NCBI GenBank assembly: GCA_020635655.1 | Contig: JACJZI010000002.1 | Coordinates: 248,001 to 312,000 of the forward strand | Reading direction: 5' to 3' | Length of the DNA stretch: 64,000 bases | Source: Flavobacteriales bacterium | Lineage (GTDB): Bacteria > Bacteroidota > Bacteroidia > Flavobacteriales_F > PHOS-HE28 | Part shown: one piece after another, positions 44,169-53,060 of the stretch | How positions within the stretch are numbered: position 1 is the first letter of the stretch | Layout of the letters: each line of letters starts with the position of its first letter | Made by a program: the position numbers and the translations under genes | Notes under the pieces: model-generated | What the model was told of the DNA's origin: nothing | What the model saw: the letters and a program-made list of their open reading frames with translations, nothing else | Database searches by the model: none

Positions 44169-44852
44169 CTAAGCGCTGGCTGCGGTGTACACGCTGATGC
44201 GCAGATCCTCCGCCTGGCGCAGGGTGCGGATGCAGCCCTCCAAGGTGGCGCCAGTGGTCACCACATCATCGACCAGGAGCACATGGCGACCGTGAAAGGC
44301 CCGGACATCGCCCAGTTCAAAGGCCTCTTTCACGTTCGTCCAGCGGTCCCATCGACCCTTGCGGGTCTGGCTGGTCGTTCGCACCACACGAAGCAGGTCG
44401 CCGCCGAGCTGTTCGAGCGGATGCACGCTGCACATGCCATCCACCAGGACCTGGCTTTGGTTGTAGCCACGCTTCCGCAGCTTGGCGCGGTGCAATGGAA
44501 CAGCCACGATCGCATCCACGGATGCGAACCGGTCGCAGGCGAAAAGGTCCTCGGCCATCAGGCGCCCGAGCTGCAGTCCCACGGCTTGGTCGCCCCGGTA
44601 CTTCAGTTGATGCAGGATCCGCTGGACACGGCCATGACGCATGAACCGCAGGAAGGAGCTGGCGGCATGGAGCTCCACCTTGCCCCAGAAGAGCTGCTCC
44701 ACCGGATTGCCTGGATCGGCGTGCCAATAGGTACGTGGAAGGTCCGAGAGGCAGCGGAGGCACAGGCTCTCTTCATTCCGCATGAGCGGCGCATCGCACC
44801 CGGCACATCGCCGGGGCAGGAACAGACCGACCAGACCCGCCGGCCATGCCAT
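44169..44852 (-). CDS. comF: ComF family phosphoribosyltransferase-like protein
   Basis: ComF proteins are needed for DNA uptake in competent bacteria. The 227-aa protein from the ATG at 44852 has a four-Cys zinc site (C16, C19, C31, C34 in RRCAGC and LCLRCL). LKYRGDQAVGLQLGRLMAE, VPLHRAKLRKRGYNQSQ and the PRPP loop HVLLVDDVVTTGATLEGC follow. The much longer open frame upstream runs antisense to the coiled-coil gene and is not supported. It is divergent from that gene. Confidence 0.9.
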   Translation of the reverse strand: MAWPAGLVGLFLPRRCAGCDAPLMRNEESLCLRCLSDLPRTYWHADPGNPVEQLFWGKVELHAASSFLRFMRHGRVQRILHQLKYRGDQAVGLQLGRLMAEDLFACDRFASVDAIVAVPLHRAKLRKRGYNQSQVLVDGMCSVHPLEQLGGDLLRVVRTTSQTRKGRWDRWTNVKEAFELGDVRAFHGRHVLLVDDVVTTGATLEGCIRTLRQAEDLRISVYTAASA

Positions 44853-44938
44853 CGCCTCCCTTGCCCAACGTGCCAACTTCTCCAGCTCCGTTGTTGAAAA
44901 TTGCCCTGCCCTTGCCACAGCGGCCGGAACAGTGGGGG

Positions 44939-44946
44939 TAACTTCG
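44939..44946 (+). promoter_or_regulatory. -7-like box TAACTTCG upstream of the coiled-coil gene
   Basis: TAACTTCG fits TAnnTTYG and lies 38 nt before the ATG at 44985. A TTG occurs 24 bp upstream, longer than the usual spacing, so support is modest. Confidence 0.35.
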
Positions 44947-44984
44947 CTCCCACGTTCGAAAGATAAGCAGCAGAAGTACTGAAC

Positions 44985-45905
44985 ATGGAGCAGAACCAAG
45001 GCCCCTTGGCGCCCGAGAATCGGAAACCCCGTTCGAACACCGCGCTGCTCGCGTTGGTGGTGCTGTTGTTGATCAGCAACATCGTGATGCTCTACCTCCT
45101 GATGCAGAGTCGGAGGCAGGAGGAGTCCACCCAGCAAAAGGTGGAGCAGGTCTCCAACGAAAAGGACAATGTCACCCATATGCTGGAGGACATGTTGGCG
45201 CAATACGATACGTTGGACACAGAGAACGAGCAGTTGCGCACCGAGATGGAGGCGCAGAAGGAGCAGATCACCCAGTTGCTGGACAAGGTGAAGCGCGGGC
45301 AGTACAGCCTTGCCAAGGCACAGAAGGAGGCCGCCACCCTGCGGAAGATCATGAAGGGCTACGTGGCCACCATCGATTCCCTGAACCAGGCCAATATGCA
45401 ACTGACGGCCGACAAGATGGACCTGACCCAGCAGCTCGGTGAGGTGAAAGGGCAGAAGGAGGCGCTTGAGGACCAGGCCCAGAAACAACAGGAGCTGATC
45501 TCCAAGGGTGCTGTGCTCTATACGACCGCGATCACGGCGGGGGCGGTCTTCCTGCGCAACAATGGCAAACAGGTCGACACGCAGCGCGCCAACAAGGCCG
45601 AGATGGTGAAGTGCTGCTTCACACTGGGCGAGAACCGTGTGACCAAGTCGGGCGACAAGACCTTGTACTTGCGCATCATCTCACCGGACGGGCAGGTCCT
45701 GCCTGCTTCCGAACCCAACAACCGCTTCCAGTTCGAAGGCGTGGAGGGCGAATACAGCGCCAAGCGGGAGGTGAACTATCAGAACGTGCCGGTGGATGCC
45801 TGCATCTTCTGGACCGCGAACGACAAGATGCGCACTGGCCAGTACATCGTGGAGATCTATGAGGCCGGTGCGAAAGTGGCCCGCACCACGTTCGATCTGA
45901 AATAG
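44985..45905 (+). CDS. Membrane-anchored coiled-coil protein
   Basis: A 306-aa protein with one N-terminal membrane helix (about residues 19-40, LLALVVLLLISNIVMLYLLM), a long coiled coil (about 45-190, rich in Glu, Gln, Lys and Leu), and a C-terminal beta domain from about 190 (KGAVLYTTAITAGAVFLRNN to FDLK). Orientation is N-in with the coil in the periplasm. The C-terminal domain contains YLRIISPDGQVLP and FEGVEGEYSAKREVNY. Similar proteins occur in Bacteroidota, but I know of no assigned role; an envelope scaffold or spacer is possible. It is convergent with the large barrel gene (1 nt gap). Confidence 0.8.
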   Translation: MEQNQGPLAPENRKPRSNTALLALVVLLLISNIVMLYLLMQSRRQEESTQQKVEQVSNEKDNVTHMLEDMLAQYDTLDTENEQLRTEMEAQKEQITQLLDKVKRGQYSLAKAQKEAATLRKIMKGYVATIDSLNQANMQLTADKMDLTQQLGEVKGQKEALEDQAQKQQELISKGAVLYTTAITAGAVFLRNNGKQVDTQRANKAEMVKCCFTLGENRVTKSGDKTLYLRIISPDGQVLPASEPNNRFQFEGVEGEYSAKREVNYQNVPVDACIFWTANDKMRTGQYIVEIYEAGAKVARTTFDLK

Positions 45906-45906
45906 G

Positions 45907-48900
45907 TCAGAAGAAGGCCCGCACCTGCGCACCACCCACGTGCACAACGGGTGCGCCCGCGCCGTATCGTCCGTTGTAGGTCAGGTCCACCTGCAGATTG
46001 TTGCTGAGCTTCTGCTGGAACAGAATGCTCCATGTGATGTTCGTGCCGACCTTCAATCCCTCTAGCATCTCATTGCCCAGGGAGGAATTGGCCTCACCAT
46101 TGAAGCCGATGTCGAGCCAATCGGCATTGAGCTGCAGGTTGCCCTTGCCGGCACGGCTCCAACGGAACTCCAGACCCAGGTCCTGGATCTCGGCCTTCTC
46201 GTCCCCGAGCTCGGGGCGGTTGTGCTTTTCGGCGAAACGGTAGGACAGGGCCATGCGCAATGAAGTGTTCGGCTGCCATGTGATGCGCGGTCTCAACGAA
46301 TTGTTGCGGAGGCTGTAGGTCCGCCCGGCCAGCAGGTCGGAGGCATTGGCCACGCGTTCGTTCCGACCTTCCACGTCCAGTGTCCAGGTACGCGTGGTGT
46401 TCCAGCGGAACCGGAGCGTGTTCGACTCGCGCACGCGGGATTCATAACCATTCACCAACAAGGTCTTGGTGCGGTCGTTCTGATAAGTGTGGTCCACGCT
46501 CCAGATCCGGCTCGTCCTGTCGTAGTAAACGGTGTTCCGGGCCGATGAATTGAAGGATGTGAGAAGCGTGTCATTGGGATCGGCACGCAGGGGAACCACG
46601 GCCTGCAGCAGGTCCGAGGTGCTGGTCTTGCGGTCCGATCGCACCGAGGCTTGATCGGAGAACCGGCCAATGAACTGCAGAACGCCCTTGCGCTCCGCCC
46701 ACCTCACGCCTGGTCGCAGGTCCAGCGATGCACTGAACTGGTTGGAATAGGCCCGCACATAATCGTCGGAAGGCGTGAACACACGGATGTAATCGGCCTC
46801 GTAGCTGAAGTTGGCGGGTTCGAACTCGTTGAGGTCCTTTATACCGTCACCGTTGTGGTCGATCCATACATAAACACCCTGTCCGGCGGGAACTTGCAGA
46901 TAGATGAACTCGCGTCGCTGTTCCAATCCACTACCCAGTTCATAGAAGAAGTTCCAGACCGCGAAGCCCTTGCCGATGTTGAGGTCGTGATCGATACGTC
47001 CCAGATAGGTCTCCTCGGGACGTTGAGCCGTGAGCGTGGGATCCCGGATCCGCAATTCACGATAGGTGAAGGTCGCCGTGAGCCGGTCACGTGGATCACG
47101 GGCCAGGGTCATGGAGGCCGCATAGTTGCTCGCCACCGTGCTGGCGGCCAGTCCACCGCTACGAAAGGCCTGGTCGTAGCGCTGACCCCCGGAGAGCCGG
47201 AACCGGTTGCGGAACGTGTCCGGGCTTTGCACGAAGACCTGCCAATCCAGGAACTGGTAGCTGCCAGGGGTGAGGGCTTCCGATGTGTCCGAACGGAAAC
47301 GGTTCCATTCGTGTTCGTCCTGGATGCCTACGGTGAACCAGCGCATGCGACGGTCGAGCATCAATTTGTGCCGCAGGAACTCACTTCGTCCGGGGTTCGA
47401 GGTGGTCAGGTAGCTTCCCTGTCCAATGGCGTCATAACGACCCGGATGCAGGTCCACGACGAGGTCCTGTTTCACGCCGCTGAAGCGGTCACGTACCAGG
47501 AAGGTGCCCGCGGTATAGCGCGCCTTTCCCCGGCGTCCTGCAAGCAATCCGACCGCGGCGGACACCAGCAATTGGTCCTGGGCAAGGTCTACTGCCGTGG
47601 CGTTCCAATCGCGTTCGAACTCCGTGGGTCGATACCGTTCCACGTTCCTGAACGATGCGGTCAGTGCTTCGCTCTCCATGCCGAGATCGAGCCGGAGGGT
47701 CGTGTCCCTGCTGGAGATCGGCAATGTCCGACCGACCGCGAGCCTGGCCGCGAGTCCCTGGTCGTCCCCATCATCCTTGGAGCTGAAAGTGTTCGCGTCA
47801 TAGCGGCTCCAGGCCATCTGCGCTTCGGTCCGCAAACCGTTCGGACGGAGATCGGTGAATCCCAGCTCGACCAGCTGCTGGGAGCGGGGCGCCACCAAGG
47901 TCCTGACCGGAGCATGGTCACCTTGATGCACGATCGTTCCATTGACAGTGTCCGGAGCGACCCATTGGAATACGCGACCATTGGCGGTGAACTCCTTCTG
48001 CAGGTAGTCCCCCTTGCCAGTGCCGACCTCTGAGAACGACACGCGATAGCGGGCCGAATCGGGATCGGTGGAAAAGCGGTACACCGGATCATATCCAAGG
48101 CTGTCGATCCGCGCATACCGCACCTCGTCCGCGGAAAAGGCCACACTGTCGGCGCCGGGCACCACGGCGGCGGAGGGGTCATCACCCGCCTCCGCGAGGG
48201 CCTGTTTCTCATCATCCGACAGGCTTTGCTGCAGGGGCTGATCACGATGGTCCTGCTCGGAATAGATGTTCAGTCGCAATGTGCTATGGCCCATGGTGAT
48301 GGCATCATCGAGCCGCACCAGGGAACGCATGTAGTTCTTGTCGGAGTATTGGAACTCCACCACGATCCGCTTGTCCTTGGTCACCGGTCGGTCCGGTGTG
48401 AAGGTGACCTCGGCCGTATTGTAATCGATCACGTAATCATTGTCCTGTCCACGTTGCATCGGTTGACCGTCGATGTAGACCCGCTCGGTGCCGGACAGGA
48501 CGATGATGAACCGCTCCCCATCGTTCCCCCGGAGACGATATGGACCTTGAACGCCCTCGACACCTTGAATGGAGTTCCGTGCGAACTTGCCCTTGCTGAT
48601 CGCCACGGTGGTGCCGAATGTGTTCTTCGATCCTGAACCGACCTTCGACCGCAGGTCAAAGCTCAGCCCCTGGCTCTTCTTCAGGTAGGTGAGGAAGTGG
48701 CTTTTGGGTCGCTGAAGCACCAGGTCACCGGCGGTCAGTTCCCAGTCATCCTCGAACAATTTAATGAAGACCTGGTCGAAATCCTGCAGCTCGGCGGTGT
48801 TCCCATCAGCCTGGATGGGAATGTTGTTGTCCGTGATGGACGCGAGGACATTGATCCGGTCGGTGATCTTCCCGCTCAGCTCCAGGTTCAGCGTGGAATT

Positions 48901-49416
48901 GACCGATAGGTCCTGGTTGTTACCGAAAAGCACGCCGCGGGAGATGCTGCCGCTCTTGTTCAGTCCGGCCGTTCCGAACAGGTCCTGCCGTTCACTGCTG
49001 GGTTCGTACCGGAATGCGTCCGGTCGGTCGCCGGAGGGGCGATAGAGGCGGTCCGCATCCTTATGGGCGAACCGTCGTGTGAGGTCGAGCGGCAGGGTCC
49101 GATAGCGGGCGACGAACGGACCCGCCGGGAGCGGACCGAGCCAAATGAGCGTGGCCTTGAAGGGATCCAGCGTCCATTTGTCCGGTGGGATGGCCCCCTG
49201 AGTACCTGTCAGGGAGAAGGTGCCGGGGGCGATGCTCAGCGTGTCGATCCGAAGCGTATCACTGGACACCAGAATGTCCTTGACCCTGCGGTTGTCCGCT
49301 CCCATCTGGGCGCGTCCAGCTTGTGGAGCCGCCAGCAGCAGGACCAATGCTCCGCCGTTCCGCAGCGATCGCCAGTAGCGGAAGCGCGCGTTCACCAAGG
49401 AGAAGATACGCAGCAA
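45907..49416 (-). CDS. Large outer-membrane beta-barrel protein
   Basis: A 1169-aa protein with a signal peptide ending QAGRAQ and a C-terminal Phe-rich last strand (VHVGGAQVRAFF), as expected of outer-membrane barrels. Alternating strand patterns with aromatic girdle residues fill the second half. The N-terminal half includes RFAHKDADRLYRPSGDR, GSISRGVLFGNNQDLSVNS and KITDRINVLASITDNNIPIQ, which recalls secretin-like or TamB-neighbour proteins but is not diagnostic. HNGDGIKDLNEFEPANF is a Ca-binding-like loop. No ATG precedes the signal peptide; the start is TTG 49416 or GTG 49395. A TAATTTTCG box lies 5 nt before the TTG. Confidence 0.8.
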   Translation of the reverse strand: MLRIFSLVNARFRYWRSLRNGGALVLLLAAPQAGRAQMGADNRRVKDILVSSDTLRIDTLSIAPGTFSLTGTQGAIPPDKWTLDPFKATLIWLGPLPAGPFVARYRTLPLDLTRRFAHKDADRLYRPSGDRPDAFRYEPSSERQDLFGTAGLNKSGSISRGVLFGNNQDLSVNSTLNLELSGKITDRINVLASITDNNIPIQADGNTAELQDFDQVFIKLFEDDWELTAGDLVLQRPKSHFLTYLKKSQGLSFDLRSKVGSGSKNTFGTTVAISKGKFARNSIQGVEGVQGPYRLRGNDGERFIIVLSGTERVYIDGQPMQRGQDNDYVIDYNTAEVTFTPDRPVTKDKRIVVEFQYSDKNYMRSLVRLDDAITMGHSTLRLNIYSEQDHRDQPLQQSLSDDEKQALAEAGDDPSAAVVPGADSVAFSADEVRYARIDSLGYDPVYRFSTDPDSARYRVSFSEVGTGKGDYLQKEFTANGRVFQWVAPDTVNGTIVHQGDHAPVRTLVAPRSQQLVELGFTDLRPNGLRTEAQMAWSRYDANTFSSKDDGDDQGLAARLAVGRTLPISSRDTTLRLDLGMESEALTASFRNVERYRPTEFERDWNATAVDLAQDQLLVSAAVGLLAGRRGKARYTAGTFLVRDRFSGVKQDLVVDLHPGRYDAIGQGSYLTTSNPGRSEFLRHKLMLDRRMRWFTVGIQDEHEWNRFRSDTSEALTPGSYQFLDWQVFVQSPDTFRNRFRLSGGQRYDQAFRSGGLAASTVASNYAASMTLARDPRDRLTATFTYRELRIRDPTLTAQRPEETYLGRIDHDLNIGKGFAVWNFFYELGSGLEQRREFIYLQVPAGQGVYVWIDHNGDGIKDLNEFEPANFSYEADYIRVFTPSDDYVRAYSNQFSASLDLRPGVRWAERKGVLQFIGRFSDQASVRSDRKTSTSDLLQAVVPLRADPNDTLLTSFNSSARNTVYYDRTSRIWSVDHTYQNDRTKTLLVNGYESRVRESNTLRFRWNTTRTWTLDVEGRNERVANASDLLAGRTYSLRNNSLRPRITWQPNTSLRMALSYRFAEKHNRPELGDEKAEIQDLGLEFRWSRAGKGNLQLNADWLDIGFNGEANSSLGNEMLEGLKVGTNITWSILFQQKLSNNLQVDLTYNGRYGAGAPVVHVGGAQVRAFF

Positions 49417-49421
49417 AGCCG

Positions 49422-49430
49422 CGAAAATTA
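49422..49430 (-). promoter_or_regulatory. Possible -7 box TAATTTTCG before the barrel gene
   Basis: On the minus strand the box is one base longer than TAnnTTYG. It ends 5 nt before the TTG at 49416 or 26 nt before the GTG at 49395, so it is of little help in deciding the start. Confidence 0.3.
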
Positions 49431-49524
49431 CCCGAACGGTACCGGTGCCGTGCCAATTCCGCCATCAAGATCGGATCGTTGATGCCGGGATCGAGGATCG
49501 ACCCGCCACGCCGTGGCTCCCGGA

Positions 49525-49532
49525 TATCTTTG
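49525..49532 (+). promoter_or_regulatory. -7 box TATCTTTG upstream of the peptide-binding lipoprotein
   Basis: A full match to TAnnTTTG, 14 nt before the ATG at 49547. It supports this start over the longer open frame from 49445. No TTG is at the 20-bp spacing. Confidence 0.5.
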
Positions 49533-49546
49533 GCACTACCCCTCGG

Positions 49547-51265
49547 ATGTTGCGTAAAAGTTGGTCCCTGCTCCTATTGTCCGTCCTGTTGGCCTGCGGC
49601 ACCATGGACCGGACCCGCCCCAGGTCGGCCGAGGGAGGCAAGCGGTACGGCGGGGTCTTCAATGCCAACGAATCGGAACAGATCCGCAGCATCTTCCCAT
49701 TGAGCCTGTCGCAGGCCTCGGCACACCGCATCGCCGCACAGATCTATCAGGGGCTGGTCCGGCTCGATCAACGAACGCTCAGTGTCAAACCGTGCCTCGC
49801 TGAAGCATGGGAAGTGGACCCCACGGCCATGGTCTATACCTTCCACCTGCGCCAGGACGTGAAGTTCCATGCGGACCCTGTGTTCAAGGATGCGGACGAC
49901 CGGCGATTGAACGCAGAGGACGTTCTGTACTGCTTTGCCCGGATCTGCACAGCGTCTCCGGACAATCAGATGTTCTGGTTGTTCCAGGACCTGGTGGAAG
50001 GCGCGAACGCGTACTACAAGGCGACCGAGGAAGGCCCCACCCCGGCTGGCGGGGTGAAAGGCCTGGAGCTGATCGACCCACATACGATCCGCATCCACCT
50101 GGTGCATTCGGCACCGGACTTCCTGCAGGTCCTGGCGCATCAAGGCTGTTGGATCTATCCGCATGAGTTGGTCGATGCCTACGGAGATGACCTGATGCAC
50201 CATGCGATCGGCACCGGTCCGTTCCGTTTGAAGGTGTTCGCGCCCGGTGAGGCTTTCGTGCTGGAGCGGGACCCGGACCATTGGGACCACGACGAGCTTG
50301 GCAATCAGCTCCCCTTCCTCGACGCGGTGCGCTACACGTTGGAACCGGACAAGAAAAAAGAGCTCGATGATTTCCTGAAGGGCCGGATCACCTGCGTGTT
50401 CGAAGTACCTGTGGAACGGACCAACGTTCTGGCCGATTCGATCGACGCGATCACCGGAGAGCAACGGTTCATCGTGCGATCCATGCCCGCGCTCAGCGTG
50501 CAGTTCTATGGGTTCAACGCCAGCCGCCCGCCGTTCAATGATCGGCGCGTTCGGAAGGCGTTCGCCCTGGCGGTCGACAAGCGGGTCCTGGTGGACAGCG
50601 TGCTGAAAGGACTGGCCGTGGCGGCGGAACACGGCCTTGTGGCACCGGGACTCGCCGGGTACCCGTACACCGAAGTGCCCGGCATTCCCTATGCCCCTGA
50701 CAGTGCGAGGCGACTTCTGGCCGAGGCCGGGTACGGACCGGCACATCCTTTCCCGCCGGTCCTGTTGCAGGTGAACAACGATGGCTTCGGTTATGTGCGC
50801 GTGGCCGAGGCCGTTCAGGCGATGCTGGAACGCACGCTCGGCGTGGCCATCGGCGTATCCGTCCTTCCTGCCGATCAGCATTTCGATCGGATCGAGCTCG
50901 GTCAGGCCGATATCTGGCGTGAGGGTTGGCTGGCGGACCATCCCGACCCCGCCAATTTCCTGGCGCTGATCTATGGCAAGAACGCCGTGCTGGACACCAA
51001 CGAACGCACGTTCCTGAACACGACGCGCTATCACGACGCGATCTTTGATTCATTGTTCTTCAAGGCGCAACGCACGGTCAATGGTCAGGAGCGCATGCAA
51101 CTGCTCGCTGATGCGGAGACCAGGGCGATGCACGATGTGCCGCTCGTTCCGCTCTATCATGAACGTTCGGTGAGGCTTCTGCAGCCCTACGTGCGGGACC
51201 TGCCCCTGAACGCAATGGAATACCGTGACCTGGGGCGGGTGTGGTTCGATCGAAAAGCTCCCTGA
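49547..51265 (+). CDS. ABC transporter substrate-binding lipoprotein, family 5 (peptide type)
   Basis: A 572-aa lipoprotein (MLRKSWSLLLLSVLLAC, Cys17) of the SBP_bac_5 family, which binds oligopeptides or nickel for ABC import. Family features are AHRIAAQIYQGLVRLDQ, VYTFHLRQDVKFHADP, GTGPFRLKVFAPGEAFVLER, PPFNDRRVRKAFALAVDK and AEAGYGPAHPFPPV. LADHPDPANFL is the usual late motif. No permease or ATPase genes are nearby, so its transporter must be encoded elsewhere or it acts alone. Its ligand cannot be read from the sequence. Confidence 0.9.
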   Translation: MLRKSWSLLLLSVLLACGTMDRTRPRSAEGGKRYGGVFNANESEQIRSIFPLSLSQASAHRIAAQIYQGLVRLDQRTLSVKPCLAEAWEVDPTAMVYTFHLRQDVKFHADPVFKDADDRRLNAEDVLYCFARICTASPDNQMFWLFQDLVEGANAYYKATEEGPTPAGGVKGLELIDPHTIRIHLVHSAPDFLQVLAHQGCWIYPHELVDAYGDDLMHHAIGTGPFRLKVFAPGEAFVLERDPDHWDHDELGNQLPFLDAVRYTLEPDKKKELDDFLKGRITCVFEVPVERTNVLADSIDAITGEQRFIVRSMPALSVQFYGFNASRPPFNDRRVRKAFALAVDKRVLVDSVLKGLAVAAEHGLVAPGLAGYPYTEVPGIPYAPDSARRLLAEAGYGPAHPFPPVLLQVNNDGFGYVRVAEAVQAMLERTLGVAIGVSVLPADQHFDRIELGQADIWREGWLADHPDPANFLALIYGKNAVLDTNERTFLNTTRYHDAIFDSLFFKAQRTVNGQERMQLLADAETRAMHDVPLVPLYHERSVRLLQPYVRDLPLNAMEYRDLGRVWFDRKAP

Positions 51266-51991
51266 TCAGACGACCGGGTCGCCCGTGATGTACCGGTGGA
51301 CCAGCTGCTTGGCCAGAGGCATCAACGTCTCCATGCGGGGCAGGTCAAGGTCCGACTCGAAGCTGAACATGGCCGGATGAGGCGATCCGCAGTGGCGGCG
51401 GACCAGGTCCAGTTTGATCGCTTCGTAGGTCGTGGCAAGGCCCACGGAAAATGTGGAGACATACTGCGTGACCACACTGCGGTAGAGACGTTCCTGGACC
51501 GCTTCGCGGTAAAATGGCAGGGAGTAGGCGTAGACCAGGGCCTTGCTGCCGTCACGGAGCAGCAGATAACCTTCCCGCGCATCGAGCGGCAACAGTCCGA
51601 CGGGCGAGAAGTGCACGTGCATCGAAAGGTCTTGTCGCAATTGCTCCCCGAGATCAAGGGCATGCTGCAGACGTGGTAGGGCGAAACCGATCACGTCCGC
51701 GATCACCGTGAACACTTCGGGTTCGTCCTGGACCGCGTAGTTCAGTACCCCCTCCTCCGGGTCGATGCCGGTGACTGTCCGCGGCAGCAAGGCCAGCAGC
51801 TGCTCCTTCAGGTCGCTCAGTTCCTGCAGATCACCAAGATGCGCCTGCAGGTCGTGTAGTTCCGGGTACAATTTCCGCTCGCTGAAGCGATGTTCCACCC
51901 GCTGGAGATAGGCCAGCAGGAGGTATTGTTTCAGTTCCAGATCGATCGCAGGGGCCAGGACCCAATCCTTTGGAAGTCGGCGCGTATCCAT
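51266..51991 (-). CDS. Uncharacterised cytoplasmic protein
   Basis: A 241-aa protein from the ATG at 51991 (MDTRRLPKDWVLAPAIDLEL); an ATG at 52009 would add six residues. No signal peptide or membrane helix is present. It reads as a helical N-terminal half (KQYLLLAYLQRVEHRFSERK) and a mixed alpha/beta second half (GYLLLRDGSKALVYAYSLPF, TFSVGLATTYEAIKLDLVRR). No family is recognised. Its stop directly abuts the stop of the convergent peptide-binding gene. Confidence 0.7.
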   Translation of the reverse strand: MDTRRLPKDWVLAPAIDLELKQYLLLAYLQRVEHRFSERKLYPELHDLQAHLGDLQELSDLKEQLLALLPRTVTGIDPEEGVLNYAVQDEPEVFTVIADVIGFALPRLQHALDLGEQLRQDLSMHVHFSPVGLLPLDAREGYLLLRDGSKALVYAYSLPFYREAVQERLYRSVVTQYVSTFSVGLATTYEAIKLDLVRRHCGSPHPAMFSFESDLDLPRMETLMPLAKQLVHRYITGDPVV

Positions 51992-52098
51992 CGTTCCAGT
52001 TTCCTTCATCCCATCAACGGGATGTTCAAAAAAAAGTTCGCGTTCACGTGTCCGCGAGCAGGCGGTGGACAACTTTGTGGTCAGGGAAAATTAGCGCG

Positions 52099-53052
52099 AT
52101 GGAACATGTGCACATTCCGTACCGGTCGGCGATCGTCCTCAGCCTGATGTTGATGGCGTGCGTACCGGCACGCAAGTATCAGGAGCTCGAGGCCCGTGCG
52201 AACACGATGGAAAGTGAACAACAGACCGCACTGGCCAAGGCGCGTGACGTACAGGCCCGTTCTGATGAACAGCAGATGACCCTGGAGGACCTTCAGAAGC
52301 GAAAGACCCTGTTGGAAAGGGACACCGCGACGACCGGTATCGCGCTGCGGACCATGCAGAGGCAGTATGACAAGATCAACAAGTTGAACGACGAGTTGTT
52401 GGACAAGTACAACAACCTGCTGGCCGGCGATCGGAGCGAGAACCGAAAATTATTGAGCGACCTGGAGGCGCTGCGATTGGATCTGCAGAACAAGGAGGAT
52501 TCGATCGCGCGCAGTTCCAAGGCACTGGCCGAGCGGGAGGCTCGTCTGGCCGAATTGCGGACAGAGCTCGAACGCAAGGACAAGGCTATGAAGGACCTGA
52601 AGGAGCGGGTGAGCCAGGCGCTGACCGGTTTCGAGGGGAAGGGCCTGACCGTCGAACAGAAGAACGGCCGTCTTTACGTCCGATTGGAGAACAAGCTGCT
52701 GTTCCCCAGTGGCAGCGCGGTGGTGGACCAGAAGGGACAGGAGGCGCTCGTCAACCTGGCCCATGCGATCGAGAACGACAGGGACATCAGCATCCTCGTG
52801 GAAGGCCACACCGATACCGACAAGATCCTCCCGGGGTCCACTTACAAGGACAATTGGGACCTGAGCGTGGCGCGGGCCACAAGCGTGGTGCGCATCCTGC
52901 AGGGCAGGAGCGCGATCGATCCGACACGCATCACGGCCGCTGGTCGAAGTGAATACGTGCCCGTTGACCCGGACGACAAGGCGAAGAACAGGCGGATCGA
53001 GATCATCCTTTCCCCTGATCTGAAAGCGCTTTACAACATGGTCGCCGATTAG
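52099..53052 (+). CDS. OmpA-family lipoprotein with coiled coil
   Basis: A 317-aa outer-membrane lipoprotein that likely binds peptidoglycan. The ATG at 52099 gives a lipobox LMLMAC with Cys21. A coiled coil spans about residues 30-185 (many Glu, Lys and Leu heptads). The OmpA-like domain at about 190-310 has LLFPSGSAVVDQKGQEAL, the peptidoglycan-binding ILVEGHTDTD, NWDLSVARATSVVR and NRRIEIIL. The open frame upstream to 51970 has no similarity. It is convergent with radA, 8 nt away. A degenerate CAACTTTG box lies at 52070-52077. Confidence 0.92.
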   Translation: MEHVHIPYRSAIVLSLMLMACVPARKYQELEARANTMESEQQTALAKARDVQARSDEQQMTLEDLQKRKTLLERDTATTGIALRTMQRQYDKINKLNDELLDKYNNLLAGDRSENRKLLSDLEALRLDLQNKEDSIARSSKALAEREARLAELRTELERKDKAMKDLKERVSQALTGFEGKGLTVEQKNGRLYVRLENKLLFPSGSAVVDQKGQEALVNLAHAIENDRDISILVEGHTDTDKILPGSTYKDNWDLSVARATSVVRILQGRSAIDPTRITAAGRSEYVPVDPDDKAKNRRIEIILSPDLKALYNMVAD

Positions 53053-53060
53053 GCGACGGT

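Noticed and set aside
44853..45488. Upstream extension of comF
   Set aside because: It is antisense to the coiled-coil gene. ComF homology begins just after the ATG at 44852.
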